Notes: a model not told the origin generated them from the sequence alone. 64,000 nt of DNA from Halichoerus grypus (GCF_964656455.1 NC_135721.1:82130754-82194753), one strand, 5' to 3'. Numbered from the stretch's first letter, positions 1-12,117 are shown. Numbers and translations: made by a program.

Positions 1-2040
1 AAATTTCCAAGGCTCGATTTTTTGGCTTACAAGCCACGCTGTAAGTAACGCTATATTAAAACACTTTCTAGAATCAAATGAAAACACTCTTATGGAAAAA
101 TGCTTGATTCTTTTAAAGAAAAATATATTTAATTCATGACATTGTTTAGCTGTCACAAAGAAACCTGTTTTCATATTTAGTCTGTTATCTGGTTGCTTTT
201 ACATGTTACACCCAGATTCAGCTCTACAAAATGCTTAGTGACTCATCAAGAACAAAGACTTGGAGAGTTTTATGTGAGCCAACAGAAGATGTAACACTCA
301 TGGCAGAAAATGTTCTAAAATTTCTGATAGCTTCGTAGACATTCCTTATTCATTTTTTCTATGATTTGACAGTTGAGCAGTACATCAAATATTCTTAAAG
401 GAAATAAAGGGTGAGAACATTTTGATCCAGATTTATTTGACCATACTTGCAAAAAATGATCCCAATCATTTTTTGTCAAGTTTGTTGTTTCTGGCAGAGG
501 TATTTCCTGTTCAATTAAGGTTGATTTAGCTTTTTTAAATTTGTAGTTCTATGTAGCCAATGCCAAGAGGAAGATTTTTAAATAGGCTGCTAAATTTTGA
601 ACAGTCTAACATATCAAGGCAAATAGTTTAAACACGTTCCTTTTTAGACTGAATAATATTTAATAACTCTTGGGATTGAAAAATTGCTCACATTTTTACT
701 TTTTTTTTTTTTTTTTTTTTGATGTGTAGACCTGTCCCAAACAAGAACAAGTCATGGACCACATCTATACAGTTAAAAAAGATACCTGGTGAATATATCC
801 AAGAAGGCTATATTGAACCCTGCCACATCAGATGATAAAGTGACAATGAACTTGTCTCTTTGTCCTGGTATTTCTACCTAATCCACGTGAGTGATAGATG
901 CAGTTACATCTGATACCCTTTATGGTGGTTACTAAATTTTCAGAGTCAGCACCAATCTCTATGGCAGCACATAAAATTTGTTACTGCTACTTATGGGAGA
1001 GTATAAGTTCAGCAGAGAAAAGAAATTTGTGTGTACGTGCACACACATACACACACACACACAGATTTTTAAAGCACAGCAAATAATACCTGCCTGACAT
1101 TAAGCCTCCCAAAATCCTTTTCTTACTTTTTCTCTCAGCTCTCATTGAGAAGCATCTGAGAGAAGGATGTTAAGTGAGGGTTTAAAACTGAACATCTTTC
1201 TGTAATCAAAAGACAATGTTCTTGCCCACACCTTGCCATGTTCTCGTGTCTGATGATAACGACTGAAAGTAATCTTTGACCTTTAAGAATTTACTAAATG
1301 TAACATAATGTTTAGGTAGATCATGACCATAGAATCTCACTTTTCTTAATACCTTGAAGACTGAAGTTCTGAAAATTACTTTTCTTAAAATTCTTCCTTC
1401 TGAAGCTCAGAAAATGTTTCTTTAAAGTAAAACATATATTTCTCTTATAGTGATAACACCATTATGTGAACCCAAACTCTAGAGACATGAATCATTCCTA
1501 CTAACATTCTAGATTTTGTATTTCTCTACCTTCTGTGATTCATAGACTTCAGCACTCTTGAATTATTTGGATTTCTCTGTTCCCTGCTCCTTTACGCAGT
1601 TGGGATTAGTGTGGTTAACAATGGAGACTGATATTCTACTTTTTTATATTGGAAAGGTCAACAGCAGTGTCATGGTGCAGAGATCATTTTTCTCCATATT
1701 TATCAGGCTGATGACTCAGATTTGCACAATCATCATTCATTACCTTATTTTGCTCATAACTTCATCCAGATCCTTCTCACCAAACACTCTAACTTTCCTT
1801 ATCCAGGACCCACCCTCCCCCAGAGGTTGTCTGACAGTTATTTTCGTGTGTCAGCCCAGCCTGTGTAGTCTATTACTTTATAAAGTGTTGACAGACATAA
1901 TTTCAGCTCTGTGTGCTGTTTAAGCAGAACTTCAACCATAATTAGATCCTTGGATCCCTTTGACCCTAAAAGATCTGCCAGTGAAGCGTGAACCCCAGAC
2001 GGCTGAATGTCTAAAATCACTCAAGGATACCTATATGTAA
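1..2040. other. Unassigned AT-rich non-coding sequence
   Basis: No gene or clearly recognised repeat. It contains a poly-T run near 702-720 and a short CA microsatellite near 1041-1062. Open frames of up to about 120 codons occur, including one at 1558-1923, but they have no recognisable domain and no coding-like composition. Confidence 0.6.
1041..1062. repeat. (CA)n microsatellite, short
   Basis: Mostly uninterrupted alternating CA dinucleotides, about ten units with one interruption, in otherwise unique sequence. Confidence 0.8.
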
Positions 2041-2079
2041 ATACTTTGCTGATATATTGCATGAACATATAATTTGTTA

Positions 2080-2200
2080 TTCAAACCAGGACATGTCTGG
2101 GAGTCAAAAGTGTCACTGTTAGTAATTATACTGGGTCAACAGGCATAATCCAGACTGTCCTGTTTGAAGTAGGACATATGGTCAGCCTACGAATCTATAG
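2080..2200. repeat. Old interspersed repeat, family not named
   Basis: The stretch contains ACCAGGACATGTCTGGGAGT and, about 90 bases on, GTAGGACATATGGTCAGCC. Similar phrases recur widely in mammalian genomes. I recognise the style of an ancient repeat but cannot name the family. Confidence 0.3.
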
Positions 2201-3024
2201 CATGAAAGAAGTCACCACACTGCTCCCATGAAATTTATTATCTGCATTATTTACACATAGAGCCCAGTTATAGCTTGCAAAATCCTATTTCTTGTAGAAT
2301 TTAGGTAACCAGTTTATTTCCGCTGCTTTGAAGTCAAGAGTTAAAGACTGTAGGGCATACATTAACAGCTCTGGAAGATTTCCCTGGACTAACTGATACA
2401 GCTTTCAGTGTGCACACAGGTCATCTGCAGTTTTATTCTTAATTTGGTGCTTTGTCATTTCCCTGAGCTACTGTGGACACTTGCCCCTTATAGTGACCAA
2501 CTTAGTTTTCTACACATTCTGAATTCCATTTCAGCTGAGTTAGTGTTTTGCAGAAAGCTCTCGAAAAGAAAAAGAGGAAGAAAGGGAGAGAAAGAGAGTG
2601 AAGGAAAGGGGAAAGGTGTCGTATTTTGTACAAACATCTGCTGTGAAGAGCTCTCAGTGGAATGTCAGCCATCAGCAGGGGAACATAATGAAATAAAAAT
2701 AAATCATAAATTGAATTTCCCTTTTTCATAAGCAAAGTATCTCTCAGAAGGCATTTGAGAAGTTACGTCTTTCTTTCTTTACTTATTTATTTACAAAGCA
2801 CCATTAATCAAGATGTGACCCTAAAAAAAAAAGAGAGAGGACACTTGTAAGAATTATAAGGTACTTGTGTTAATGTAAAATATTCCAAAATGCTTAGAGA
2901 CTTTCCACAGGGTCAAGGAAAGCATTACTTGTATTGGCTCCTGGACCTGAGGGAGATAAGGCTTCTCTTGTCTTCTCTCCCCTCTCCCATTTTGTCCCTG
3001 TAGAGTTTGACACCATTGTGGATC
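2201..3024. other. Unassigned non-coding sequence
   Basis: No gene or recognised element. A purine-rich patch near 2560-2615 produces a spurious 107-codon open frame on the plus strand and a pyrimidine-rich frame on the other. Confidence 0.5.
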
Positions 3025-3040
3025 AGAAAATGAGAGCATG

Positions 3041-3240
3041 GGACGCCTGGGTGGCTCAGACAGTTAAGCATCTGCCTTCGGCTCAGATCATGATCCCAGG
3101 GTCCTAGGATCGAGCCCCGCATTGGGCTCCTTACTCAGTGGGGAGCCTGCTTCTCCCTCTCCCTCTGCCTGCTGCTCCCCCTGCTTGTACTCTCTCTCTC
3201 TGTCAAATAAAAAATAAAAAATCTTAAAAAAAAAAAAAAA
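3041..3240 (+). mobile_element. Carnivore tRNA-Lys SINE (SINEC)
   Basis: The tRNA-derived head (GGGACGCCTGGGTGGCTCAG) is followed by the box-B-like GGATCGAGCCCCGCA, a CT-rich middle, CTCTCTCTCTGTCAAATAA, and a poly-A tail to 3240. The flanks repeat: AGAAAATGAGAGCATG (3025-3040) against AGAAAATGAGAGAATG (3240-3255), a target-site duplication with one mismatch. This is a non-autonomous retroposon with an internal Pol III promoter, mobilised by L1 machinery. Confidence 0.92.
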
Positions 3241-3295
3241 GAAAATGAGAGAATGATCTCCCCAGCATTAGACAATGGAGGCTGCTACTGTTAAG

Positions 3296-3526
3296 TCTAC
3301 TTTTATTTTTATTTATTTTTATTTTTCAGAGAGAGAGTGTGTGTGTGTGCATGGGAGTGAACAAGGAGAGGAGGGGCAGAGGAAGAGAGAGAGAGAGAAT
3401 CCCAGCAGGCTCTACACTCAGCATGGAGTCCGACTCCGGGCTGGATCCCATGACCTTGAGATCATGATGACCTGGGTGGAAATCAAGAGTTGGACGCTTA
3501 ATCGACTGAGCCACCCAGGTTTCCCT
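3296..3526 (-). mobile_element. Carnivore tRNA-Lys SINE (SINEC), antisense
   Basis: In the minus orientation it ends with the head complement (ACTGAGCCACCCAGG, about 3505-3519). It starts with a TTTATTTATTTTTATTTTT tail complement and a GAGAGAGTGTGTGTGTG run. The flanks share TGTTAAG (3289-3295 and 3527-3533). It contains an extra GTG microsatellite and looks more diverged than its neighbour at 3041. The short open frames inside it are not genes. Confidence 0.88.
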
Positions 3527-3533
3527 TGTTAAG

Positions 3534-3869
3534 CTGGATTTGCCAGCTGCCTTTTGCAGCATTTGGCAAGTGGCGTGTGAACTTCTCATGGCCACCATCC
3601 CCATGCTGCTCCTGAGATGCCTCTACTGCATCTTCTTTCAGAAACAAATCACCTCGGGCATGCTCAGGCACTACGGAGAAGTAACAGAGCACAGACGGCA
3701 CCTCATCCCAGCAGAGGGGCAAATCTGGCCTGCTCGTGGGAAACCTCAGATGCTGCCTCCACTGCTGTCAGATAGACCCCCACCCCCAAACACACACAAA
3801 CAGACACTGAGTAACTAATACGTCATATGAGCATAGGGGAATACTGACAAGAACAATGAACCAGAAATA
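3534..3869. other. Unassigned non-coding sequence
   Basis: No recognised element. Slightly GC-richer than its surroundings, with a short CA-rich patch near 3785-3805. A 92-codon open frame at 3540-3818 has no recognisable family. Confidence 0.5.
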
Positions 3870-4065
3870 AAGACATTTGAATGGAAGTCTTAGTAACTTA
3901 CGTGCCATGTGATTTGGAGACACTTAACTTCTCTGAATTTTAGTTTCCTGATCTGTGAAACAGAGACAATTATTTCTCTCCTCCTACCTTACACATTTGT
4001 TTTAAACAGCACAGGTGACAGGCACTGTAACCATAAAATGCAATACAAAGAAATTTTAGTAATTA
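3870..4065 (+). mobile_element. MIR relic
   Basis: It carries the MIR order: a GTGATTTGGAGACACTTAACTTC segment, then AATTTTAGTTTCCTGATCTG, then a degenerate GACAATTATTTCTCTCCTCC. The central block TTCCTGATCTGTGAAACAGAG is close to the MIR core TTTCCTCATCTGTAAAATGG. Heavily diverged, as expected for this ancient tRNA-derived SINE. Confidence 0.65.
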
Positions 4066-5629
4066 TTCTCTGAAAAAATACAGTAACTGCAATATAATGT
4101 ATGTGTTATAGAATCACATTGTTCAGTCATACAAAGTACTATGCAAAAGTAAGCTAGCACGATGGGCTCAGGGCCTCGGAGATAATCTGGAAGCAAGTCC
4201 ACAGTGAAAACTTAGCTGAATTGTACAAATTACACTCTTCTTAACTTTATTAAAGAAAGACAAAATAGCATAAGACTGAAGAATCTCCAGTCATACACAA
4301 TGAATAGTAGGAGTTAGAAATTACCTTATAAAAAAGTGAAACTATAGTTTATTTAAAGTTAGGTATAATTGATACACGATGGTTTAGCCCAACCACCCTA
4401 TAGAGCAGGTGGAAAAGTCTTACCTGAATATAGATAAAAACAATAGCTATAACCAAGTAGTTTAACTTATATTTCAACATTTAGCCATTAAATACAAATT
4501 AGTAAACATGGGTTAATATAATGCTCTGAATATGAATCCAAGACAACAAACCGTTCTATAAGATGTGCTAGTACATATGGATACTAGCAGATCAATACAT
4601 TCTGGCCCACAGGCCAGATAGTTTGCTAATTTTGTTTGTTAACTCCAGTGAAGAAAGGAGTATAATGGTATTTCTGTGCTCTGAGCACAGATATCCCAAG
4701 AACATAGGAATGAGACGGGAGTGAATGTAAAAACGAAGGGATGTCCAAAATACCCCTTTAGCTGGGGACTATACACCTTCTTTTTAAAAAACTTGAATAA
4801 CTGTGAGTTCATAATACACTCTGGGTGAAATTCAGGTATCAGAGTTTCTGTGCTATTCAGGGAAGGAATAATGCAGACAAGAGACATATGCAGTTTGAAG
4901 TGGCTCAGTCATCATTATTAATCAAGTAATTATAAGAAGAACAAAACAGCAAGATGTTGATACTATCCTTGTATTGGCTCTGGCCAATTCTGGAAAACCC
5001 ATATATTAGGTTCATCAGCCAAGTGAGAAGGGATTGAGAGCTCAGTTGGACAAAGTAGTATCTCAAGTGGCTACCTTTCTTTAGTGCGGCACCCAAGGTG
5101 AGTCTTACCTCCACTTCAGACACATCCATCCACTAATTTGTTTCCAAATATCCTCCTCCCATGTCAAAGTACCTTGTAAAACCTTGGTAATTCACATAGG
5201 AAGAATGCGATTATCCATACCATCCATACTTTTAGTCATTTGTTTATTTCTATGGCAACTAGAGAGATGGTCTTTCAGATGGTGTTTCCCACACTGATAC
5301 CGCCTCACCCTGCACACCCCTCCCCACCTTCCTGAGCAACTCTGTATGTGTGGCCACTGACCCCATACTGATTGGCCACCTCCATTTCTATAAACATTCA
5401 TTTAAATGGCTGAAACAAATCCCAAGGTGATTGAAGCTAGCTAGTTATTCCTTGGAAGTCCTAGAGAGTAAAGAATATATCTCATAATGCAGATTCTCTG
5501 TATATCACACAGTTAAATATTTCAGCAAAGTGTTTAGCAAAGATTACATATTGTGACAATTTTTAGATGAAATATTATAAATAGCCTGTTATTAAAATAG
5601 ATCTGGCACCTGTATCCTACATTTGTTTT
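4066..5629. other. Mostly unassigned AT-rich sequence
   Basis: No gene. One short hAT-like fragment near 4575-4630 is listed separately. The open frames on the minus strand at 4639-4887 and 4905-5129 have no recognisable domain. Confidence 0.5.
4575..4630 (-). mobile_element. Possible hAT-Charlie relic
   Basis: On the minus strand the stretch reads AGCAAACTATCTGGCCTGTGG and continues into a GGCCAGA segment. This resembles the terminal part of the common hAT-type repeats that begin GGTCAGCAAACTATGGCCC. Only about 55 bases are visible. Confidence 0.35.
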
Positions 5630-5639
5630 TTACCTTACA

Positions 5640-5835
5640 GTTTTTTTTAAAAAGATATTATTTACTTATTTGAGAGAGAGTGTGTGCAAGCAGGAGAGGA
5701 GCAGAGGGAGAGGGAAAGCAGACTCTGCTCTGAGCACAGAGCCCGATGCCAGGCTCCATCTCATGACCCCAAGATCATGACCTGAGCTGAAATCAAGAGT
5801 CAGAGGCTCAACCCACTGAGCCACCCAGGTGCCCC
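5640..5835 (-). mobile_element. Carnivore tRNA-Lys SINE (SINEC), antisense
   Basis: Its poly-T tail complement is followed by TTATTTACTTATTTGAGAGAG, an AGACTCTGCTCTGAGCACAG middle, and the head complement CACTGAGCCACCCAGGTGCC. The target duplication is TTACCTTACA (5630-5639) against TTACTTTACA (5836-5845). Confidence 0.92.
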
Positions 5836-5869
5836 TTACTTTACACTTTTAAATTTAATACCAAGCTGC

Positions 5870-6225
5870 CTGTAGATCAGGTTTTCCCAGGCTCCTTCTT
5901 CCTGGATTGCTCTTCTCAGCTTATCCACTTGGTTAACTCATTGTGGAAAACCCTTCTTAAAGCATCACCTCTTCTGCAAAGGCTCTCCTGAACCCCCCAA
6001 TCAGGAGATGTGGATTGTCTCCAATTTTCCCTAGGCCCTGGAACTAACCTCTCTACCATTGCCACACTGGATGAAAACCACCTGTGTGATAGGCTCACCA
6101 TCAGACCGTGTGCTCCTCCAGGAGAAGGACTGTGGGTTCTTCACCTGCCCATGTCCAACACACAGCTCACATGGTGCATGCAACATAAGTAGTGCTCAGT
6201 GAAAAGTTATTGACCTGAATAAAAA
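5870..6225 (+). mobile_element. L2 LINE, 3' end
   Basis: The sequence follows the L2 3' end in sense: AAAGGCTCTCCTGAACCCCC, then CCCTAGGCCCTGGAACTAACC, then GTGTGCTCCTCCAGGAGAAG, and finally CATAAGTAGTGCTCAGTGAA before an AATAAA-rich end. It begins just after the SINE at 5640. L2 has been inactive since early mammals, and divergence is high. Confidence 0.6.
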
Positions 6226-7755
6226 ATAAAGTCAAGGGCAAGGTAGTGGACCCACAACCAATAGTGTTTAGCCCCCCTCTGTCTCTCTAGCACCATCAGT
6301 CAGCACAGCACCATCACTATTGGAGGTGACACCTTTGTGGGTGCTGGGCTTACAGTGGCCACTCCAGGTCTCACAGATATGCTCCTTTCCCCTCTAAGAA
6401 AGAAACTTTAAACATGATGCAGAGGAGAAAGCAGATCTCATAAAACTCCATCCTGCCCTGCCCAAGGATCATGTCTGCTGCAGGAAAAAGGGTTCTTGGA
6501 CAGATTAGATGGCATTGACCTTCACAAACCATCCTCTGAGAAAAAGGTAATGTTTTACTGGAATGTAACCTTTCTGATTAATACTTCTTTTTCTTAGTAC
6601 CAGCACTTAATCTTTCAGTACAAATTCTTTCAATCCCTTTTTACTTGTATTCTAAAATATTCCCCAGGTTTCTTTGTGTTGCAATCCAGTTAGTAATAAT
6701 AATAACAATAACTGGTCTAATAACTTCATAAATAATGGATAAGATAGCTCATATAGAGAGTTCTCTTGTAATTCAAAATTTGGGGTAAGAGGTCTTGACC
6801 AGTCTACCAAGAGAAAAACCAGGTTTCCAGTGAGCTGGGGTCTGTGACCAACTTTCACATTTAACTCTGTCCTCCCTGGCTCAGTTGCTCTGTTATAGAA
6901 TAGAAATGATGGCGCTGTCTTCCTACCCACATCTACGGTGAATCTGATCATTTTAGCCCGTGGCTGGCAATCGCCGTTCTTGGGGAAGCCTCAGTCACAT
7001 GGTATTGGCATTGTTCCCAAAGCAGGCAGAAAGATTGACTGCTGTTTGTAATTTAAGATCATTCCACACATAAGGGCATAATCCTACTGAGATTCAAGCA
7101 TTAAATGATTCACAAATGGGAGATTTTTGACAGTTATTCTGTTTTAGCTTAATTTTTGAATGTAGATAAAACACAGTGGTTCTAAGGCTTTTATAGAGAA
7201 AAGCTAATGAATGTTAACTAAGCATGGAGTAATTCACAGAACAATCCACAGAAGCATCAGAATCAAGAGGTTTCTATCGACTGAAAGCAGAAATATTGAT
7301 TCCATGGGAAATGCAAAAAGAAACAATAGACTTTTGATTTCTCAATCTTTCTACCTATTTTTCCCTAAAATTTCTAGATTTTAAGACAAACACTAGGGTA
7401 ATACAAAATACCAGCCTTTTCTTCAGCTTGACAGGATCTTTTCTTGCCTGCACAAACCTTCCCTGATTCCCTTTGAGGCATTTTTAATAGCATTTAGGCT
7501 TCATGGAGTGGTTAAACAAAATTGCACAAAGGTCTGAGAAAGCCATATAATTCTTTTTTGTGTCAATCAGCTATTTCCCCAGAAGTACTGTAGACCGCCT
7601 CTACCATATTTTAGGATCACCTGAAGCAAAATCTTCTTCCCTTTTATTCCTTGTTAAGAACTAGCACTCAGAATGTGCTTGGCCTCATTATGCTAATGAA
7701 CTGGCAGACAGAGTTCACTGTTCTTACCCAGGCACCCAACCATAGGCTTTAAGAT
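6226..7755. other. Unassigned non-coding sequence
   Basis: No recognised gene or element over about 1.5 kb. A minus-strand 99-codon frame at 6652-6951 has no identifiable domain. It could contain unrecognised ancient repeats. Confidence 0.5.
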
Positions 7756-7766
7756 TACTTTTTCCA

Positions 7767-8294
7767 CCAGGAGGGTATTACACTGAGCGAAATAAGTCAA
7801 TCAGAGAAAGACATGTAACATATGATCTCACTGATATGAGGAATTCTTAATCTCAGGAAACAAACTGAGGGTTGCTGGAGTGGTGGGGGGTGGGAAGGAT
7901 GGGGTGGCTGGGTGATAGACATTGGGGAGGGTATGTGCTATGGTGAGCGCTATGAATTGTGCAAGACTGTTGAATCACAGAGCTGTACCTCTGAAACAAA
8001 TAACACATTATATGTTAAAAAAAAAAAAAGAAGAAGATAGTAGGAGGGGAAGAATGAAGGGGGGAATCAGAGGAGGAGATGAACCATGAGAGACGATGGA
8101 CTCTGAAAACAAACTGAGGGTTCTAGAGGGGAGGGGGGTGGGAGGATGGGTTAGCCTGGTGATGGGTATTAAAGAGGACACGTTCTGCATGGAGCACTGG
8201 GTGTTGTACGCAGGCAATGAATCATGGAACACTGCATCAAACACTAATGATGTAATGTATGGTGATTAACATAACATAATAAAAAAAAAAAGAA
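7767..8294 (+). mobile_element. Young L1, 5'-truncated (ORF2 tail and 3'UTR)
   Basis: The copy starts in the last codons of ORF2 (ACTGAGCGAAATAAGTCAAT) and runs through the 3'UTR to a poly-A tail. It matches the end of the complete L1 at 29607-36667 nearly base for base, including the G-rich block with GGGGAGGGGGGTGGGAGG. An 11-bp target duplication TACTTTTTCCA flanks it (7756-7766 and 8295-8305). An internal A-run with AAGAAGAAGATAG at about 8017-8040 is also shared with the long copy, so it belongs to the subfamily. Dead on arrival. Confidence 0.93.
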
Positions 8295-8305
8295 TACTTT
8301 TTCCA

Positions 8306-8783
8306 GGTTTGTTCTTTTTCTTGCCACAGTTTCTTGGAGTCTGGGTTTTTTTCACTCTTTCTGGACTATATAGATATAGTTCTTTCCAACTTTGTAGCAA
8401 GTTGAGAGTGAGCATCACCTCCTACTGGAATCCGAAGTTCTAAGAGGAGCTTCGGTCTGTGACTAGGCTTTAGGTGGTTTTGCCAAAGAAGCTTTACCCA
8501 AACTGGGCCCTGGAATCTTCTTAGATGGCCAGTGAAGAGAATTCCCATGAAGGCTCAGACTCTCAAACTATCTCAGAAGTATTAATAAAGAACCTTAGTA
8601 AATTGGCTCTCAACCTTAGTATCAAACTCACTTCCTCTCTACCAGAATATCCACCCCAACAGCCGACAGAGAGAAGAAACCACAGGGGCTTGTTGACTGC
8701 CAGCTCAGCAGGAGGAGGAGGTATGGAGTAAGGACATTGTTAACTGCTCAGAAAGAGAGGATGAAAGGATGATGCAATTTATC
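8306..8783. other. Unassigned non-coding sequence
   Basis: No gene or repeat recognised. A 68-codon frame at 8525-8731 has no family resemblance. Confidence 0.5.
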
Positions 8784-8792
8784 AAATACCAG

Positions 8793-9021
8793 AACTCCCA
8801 GGGTGCCTGGGTGCCAGAGTCAGTTAAGTCTCCCACTCTTGGTTTTGGCTGAGGTCATGATCTCAGGGTCATGAGACTGAGCCTGGCATCGAGCTCAGTG
8901 CTCAGTGCTGAGTCTGCTTAAGACTCTTTGTTCCTCCCATGCCACCCCCCACCTACACACACTTATGCCCTCTCTCTTTCTCAAATAAATAAATCAAAAA
9001 TAAATCTAAAAATAAATAAAT
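8793..9021 (+). mobile_element. Carnivore tRNA-Lys SINE (SINEC)
   Basis: The head CCCAGGGTGCCTGGGTG starts near 8797, with a diverged middle that contains a local duplication (GCTCAGTGCTCAGTGCTGAG) and CTCTCTTTCTCAAATAAATAA near the end. The target duplication is AAATACCAG (8784-8792 and 9022-9030). Confidence 0.9.
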
Positions 9022-9332
9022 AAATACCAGCACCACCTCAAACAGCATTCTATGTTTCAGAAAGAACTACAGTGGAGGGAACTTGAGGTTGAATCAAGAA
9101 TGGAAAGATTTAAATGTAGCTGTCATTATTGCATGTATCATAGAGGATGTATCTGAGGATACCAAGCATGAAGAATAATTATGACAGGGAGTCATTGTAA
9201 ACATAAACCTTATTCTTGTACTGTTTTTTCTTGCTAGTAATTTTAGGATCATTATGCAGCAGCTTGGGAAATCTGCTCTATCTTAGGACAAACTATAATA
9301 TTTTGATAATCTATGACATGTGTTCTGTCTTT

Positions 9333-9557
9333 TTTTTTAAGATTTATTTATTTATTTGAGAAAGAGAGCATGCGTGTGCAGGGGGAAGGGTCAAAGGGAG
9401 AGAGGGTGAGAGAAAATCTAAGCAGATTCCACGCTGAGCACAGAGCCGCACTAGGGGTTGGATCGCAGAACCTTGAGATCAGGACCCTGAGATCAACTCC
9501 TGAGCTGAAACCAAGAGTTGGACGCCTAACCGACTACACCACTCAGGTGCCCAAAGC
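9333..9557 (-). mobile_element. Carnivore tRNA-Lys SINE (SINEC), antisense
   Basis: It runs AAGATTTATTTATTTATTTG, then GAGAAAGAGAGCATGCGTG, and reaches a diverged head complement ACTACACCACTCAGGTGCCC. TCTGTCTTT flanks both ends (from 9324 and from 9558). The head carries several CpG-type substitutions, which fits a moderately old copy. Confidence 0.9.
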
Positions 9558-9569
9558 TCTGTCTTTTTT

Positions 9570-11014
9570 GTATCTTTTCTACCTTGATGCCAGTAATTGG
9601 TGAGGAATTGTGTAGTTTGCATTTGAAAGACTTCAATATATGTTAGTTTCACTTTTGACTTGACCCAAGGAAGCACTAATAGGTTTTGAGTGTTGCCTAT
9701 GTGTTTGAGAAGCCTGAAGTCATGAAGATAAAACCTAACATCAAAAATTGAAAGCTAAGTAACTTGTGCAGAAGGAATACATAGAAAACATTGGGTGGCT
9801 TGGCTAGAGCATAATTAGGGCAGGGTGCATATGCTAGATTTTCTAGTTTTCAAAAATTGGAATTGTAATAAAAATTTTTTGATGTGCTATTTCAATTTTT
9901 AGTAGCAAATGTGTGTGTAGAGGATCTTATTAAAACTGGGATTTATTTGAATACCAAAAAAAAGAACACTTTTTCCAAATAGTGCATGACAACTTCACAC
10001 TTCCCTTTGTACTTGTACCATATACATCTATACATCCTGTATTATGAAGTGGATTTCCTGTTTCTTCCAATTAAACTGTATTGTTTTAACCAAAGAAATA
10101 ATTCAGACTATGTGGATTAAAGATTTCTTAAATAAAACTAGGGTGATAATGAAGAAAGAAGGCTAGCTGGAATGTGTGTAACTATCTGTGAAATGACAGA
10201 AGAATAAGGTAATATCTGATAATAACTTTCAAATAGGTCAGCAGAATACCCACGAAGTACACAGTTTGAAATGAGGTCAGTTCTAAAAATTCAGGCCAGA
10301 ATTCATGTAAGGAATTGTACAGTTGTGAAGTCTCCAGGTAACTGATTCAGATAAATAATTCTAGCTAAATGGATCGTTCTGGAGAATTTATATCAACTAA
10401 TTGGGGGATTCCCTAGAAAATGTCACCTGTAAAGATTATTTAATTGCTAATTAAAAACCAACCCATGCACTGGCTCTGTAATCACCATTTATTCCAACTT
10501 TTCTGTGTGTTCCCGGTATGGAAGAAAGCTGCAAACTGCATTTCATGGAACTGCACGAAGCTTGGTCTGCTAATTCATGCATTCCATCAAGATTTGGAAG
10601 ATGGAAGCCAGGTACAAGGACACTTCGTTTCTTTGGGGTGGTTGTTGCTGGCAAGGGTGGTTTTGGAGATGCTGGGGTCCTCTGAGCACTGCCGCAGTGC
10701 CCCTTACTCCCCCCTTACACGGTGGTGAGAAAGCTTCCTGATCCGGGCTTCCCAGTGATGGCAAGGTGCTCCTGTCATCAGTGGTGGCTCCTCACCACCC
10801 TCCTCCCTGTTATATTGGCAGTTTACCCTCAGTCAGCCAGTGTTAGGAGTCTGGAGACTGTCTTGGAGGCCAGCCGAGAGCACACCCCCTCACCCACTTG
10901 TCAGTTCTCAATTCTTTACCTTAGAACCACTGCTTCTCACCCAGATTTCCATTTCTTGCAAACAAACCCCAGCTGATTGAAAACAGTAAGCCAATACCAA
11001 ATACAGAACTTACA
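9570..11014. other. Unassigned non-coding sequence
   Basis: The first part is AT-rich. The part at 10440-10980 is clearly more GC-rich, with open frames of up to 94 codons on either strand, but there is no recognisable domain or convincing splice structure. I looked for an exon here and could not support one. Confidence 0.45.
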
Positions 11015-11290
11015 AGACTTTTTGTTTTTCTTCTTTTTTTTTTCTATTCAAGTATAGTTGACACACAATGTTACATTAGTTTCAAGTGTACACTTAGTGG
11101 TTTAACAAGTCTGTATGTTATGCCATGCTCACCACAAGTAGAGCTACCATTTATCACCATACAAGTCTGTTACCACACCATTGACTATATTCCCCATACT
11201 GTGTCTTTTATCCCAATGACTTACTCATTCCATAAGTGGAAGCCTATATCTCCAGTCCTCTTCACCCATAAAACTTAGCAGTTTTTAAAA
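11015..11290 (-). mobile_element. Old L1 (L1M-type) 3' end, antisense
   Basis: On the plus strand it reads CAAGTATAGTTGACACACAATG, then AGTGTACACTTAGTGG, CATGCTCACCACAAGTAGAG and ACCATTGACTATATTCCCCA. This is the order of the complemented 3'UTR of old mammalian L1M elements. No reading frame is preserved. Confidence 0.7.
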
Positions 11291-11678
11291 TAAATATGCA
11301 AAAACATATTGCACTAAGATGCCCAATGGAACAAACGATAGAGCACAAGGAAAAATTAAAACAGAAAATATAAGATAAAACTTTAGAACTAAATCAAACA
11401 TTTTTTCTATTAATAAAAGCAAAAGAAATAACATTAGCTCTTTAATGAAAAAAAACACATATTAGGTCAAAACCTGGTACATAAGAAATATCAATAAAAC
11501 ACATTGACTTGAGGCTACAAGATAGAGTATAAAGACATAGTATCAAAATGGCAACAAAATGAAGTCCTATCAAACAAGGCTGATTTTAAGAAAGAAATGA
11601 TTCAAATAGACAAAAAAAAAAAATAAATAAATAACCCAGTCACAATTAATGATAAACTGTATAGACAGTGGGTAAAAG
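11291..11678. other. A-rich unassigned sequence
   Basis: Strongly A-rich on the plus strand. It may be an old LINE body, but no segment is specific enough to assign. Confidence 0.4.
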
Positions 11679-11694
11679 AGATATAAATCTTTGT

Positions 11695-11899
11695 TTTGTT
11701 TTGTTTTGTTTTAAGGTTTTTTATTTATTTATCTGAGAGAGAGAATGGGAGACAGAGAACATGAGAGGGGGAGGATCAGAGGGAGAAGCAGACTCCCCAC
11801 CGAGCAGGGAGTCCGATGCAGGACTCGATCCCGGGACTCCAGGATCATGACCTGAGCCGAAGGCAGTTGCTTAACCAACTGAGCCACCCAGGCGCCCCA
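11695..11899 (-). mobile_element. Carnivore tRNA-Lys SINE (SINEC), antisense, well preserved
   Basis: The tail complement contains a (TTTTG)n run and then TTATTTATTTATCTGAGAGAG. The middle reads AGACTCCCCACCGAGCAGGG, and the head complement ends ACTGAGCCACCCAGGCGCCC. A perfect 16-bp target duplication AGATATAAATCTTTGT occurs at 11679-11694 and 11900-11915, so insertion was comparatively recent. Confidence 0.95.
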
Positions 11900-12018
11900 A
11901 GATATAAATCTTTGTGAATCAAAACTGAAGAAATCAAGAAATCAAACAAGATTTCTTGTACATGTTATTTATGCAACTGAAAAAGTTGCATAAGTTTCCA
12001 GTTTTCTGAAGAGTTTTA

Positions 12019-12117
12019 TTTTTAAGTAATTTCTATACCCAATGTGGAGCTCGAACTTAGAACCCCAAGATCAAAAGTCTCATGCTCTACCTACTGGAGC
12101 CAGCCAGGCATCCCCTA
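12019..12117 (-). mobile_element. Older short carnivore SINE, antisense
   Basis: This is the short form without the CT-rich middle: TTTTTAAGTAATTTCTATACC, then AATGTGGAGCTCGAACTTAG, then CCAAGATCAAAAGTCTCATG, then GAGCCAGCCAGGCATCCCC. The flanks resemble each other (CTGAAGAGTTTTA at 12006, CTGAAAGAATTTTA at 12118). The same subtype recurs at 54276 and 61897. Confidence 0.75.

Noticed and set aside
8008..8244. Minus-strand frame, with a relative at 36209-36613
   Set aside because: Both are the complement of the L1 3'UTR. Their similarity to each other reflects shared repeat ancestry, not a protein family.
10440..10980. Possible coding exon in a GC-richer stretch
   Set aside because: Open frames on both strands overlap without a shared boundary, and I could not match any protein family.
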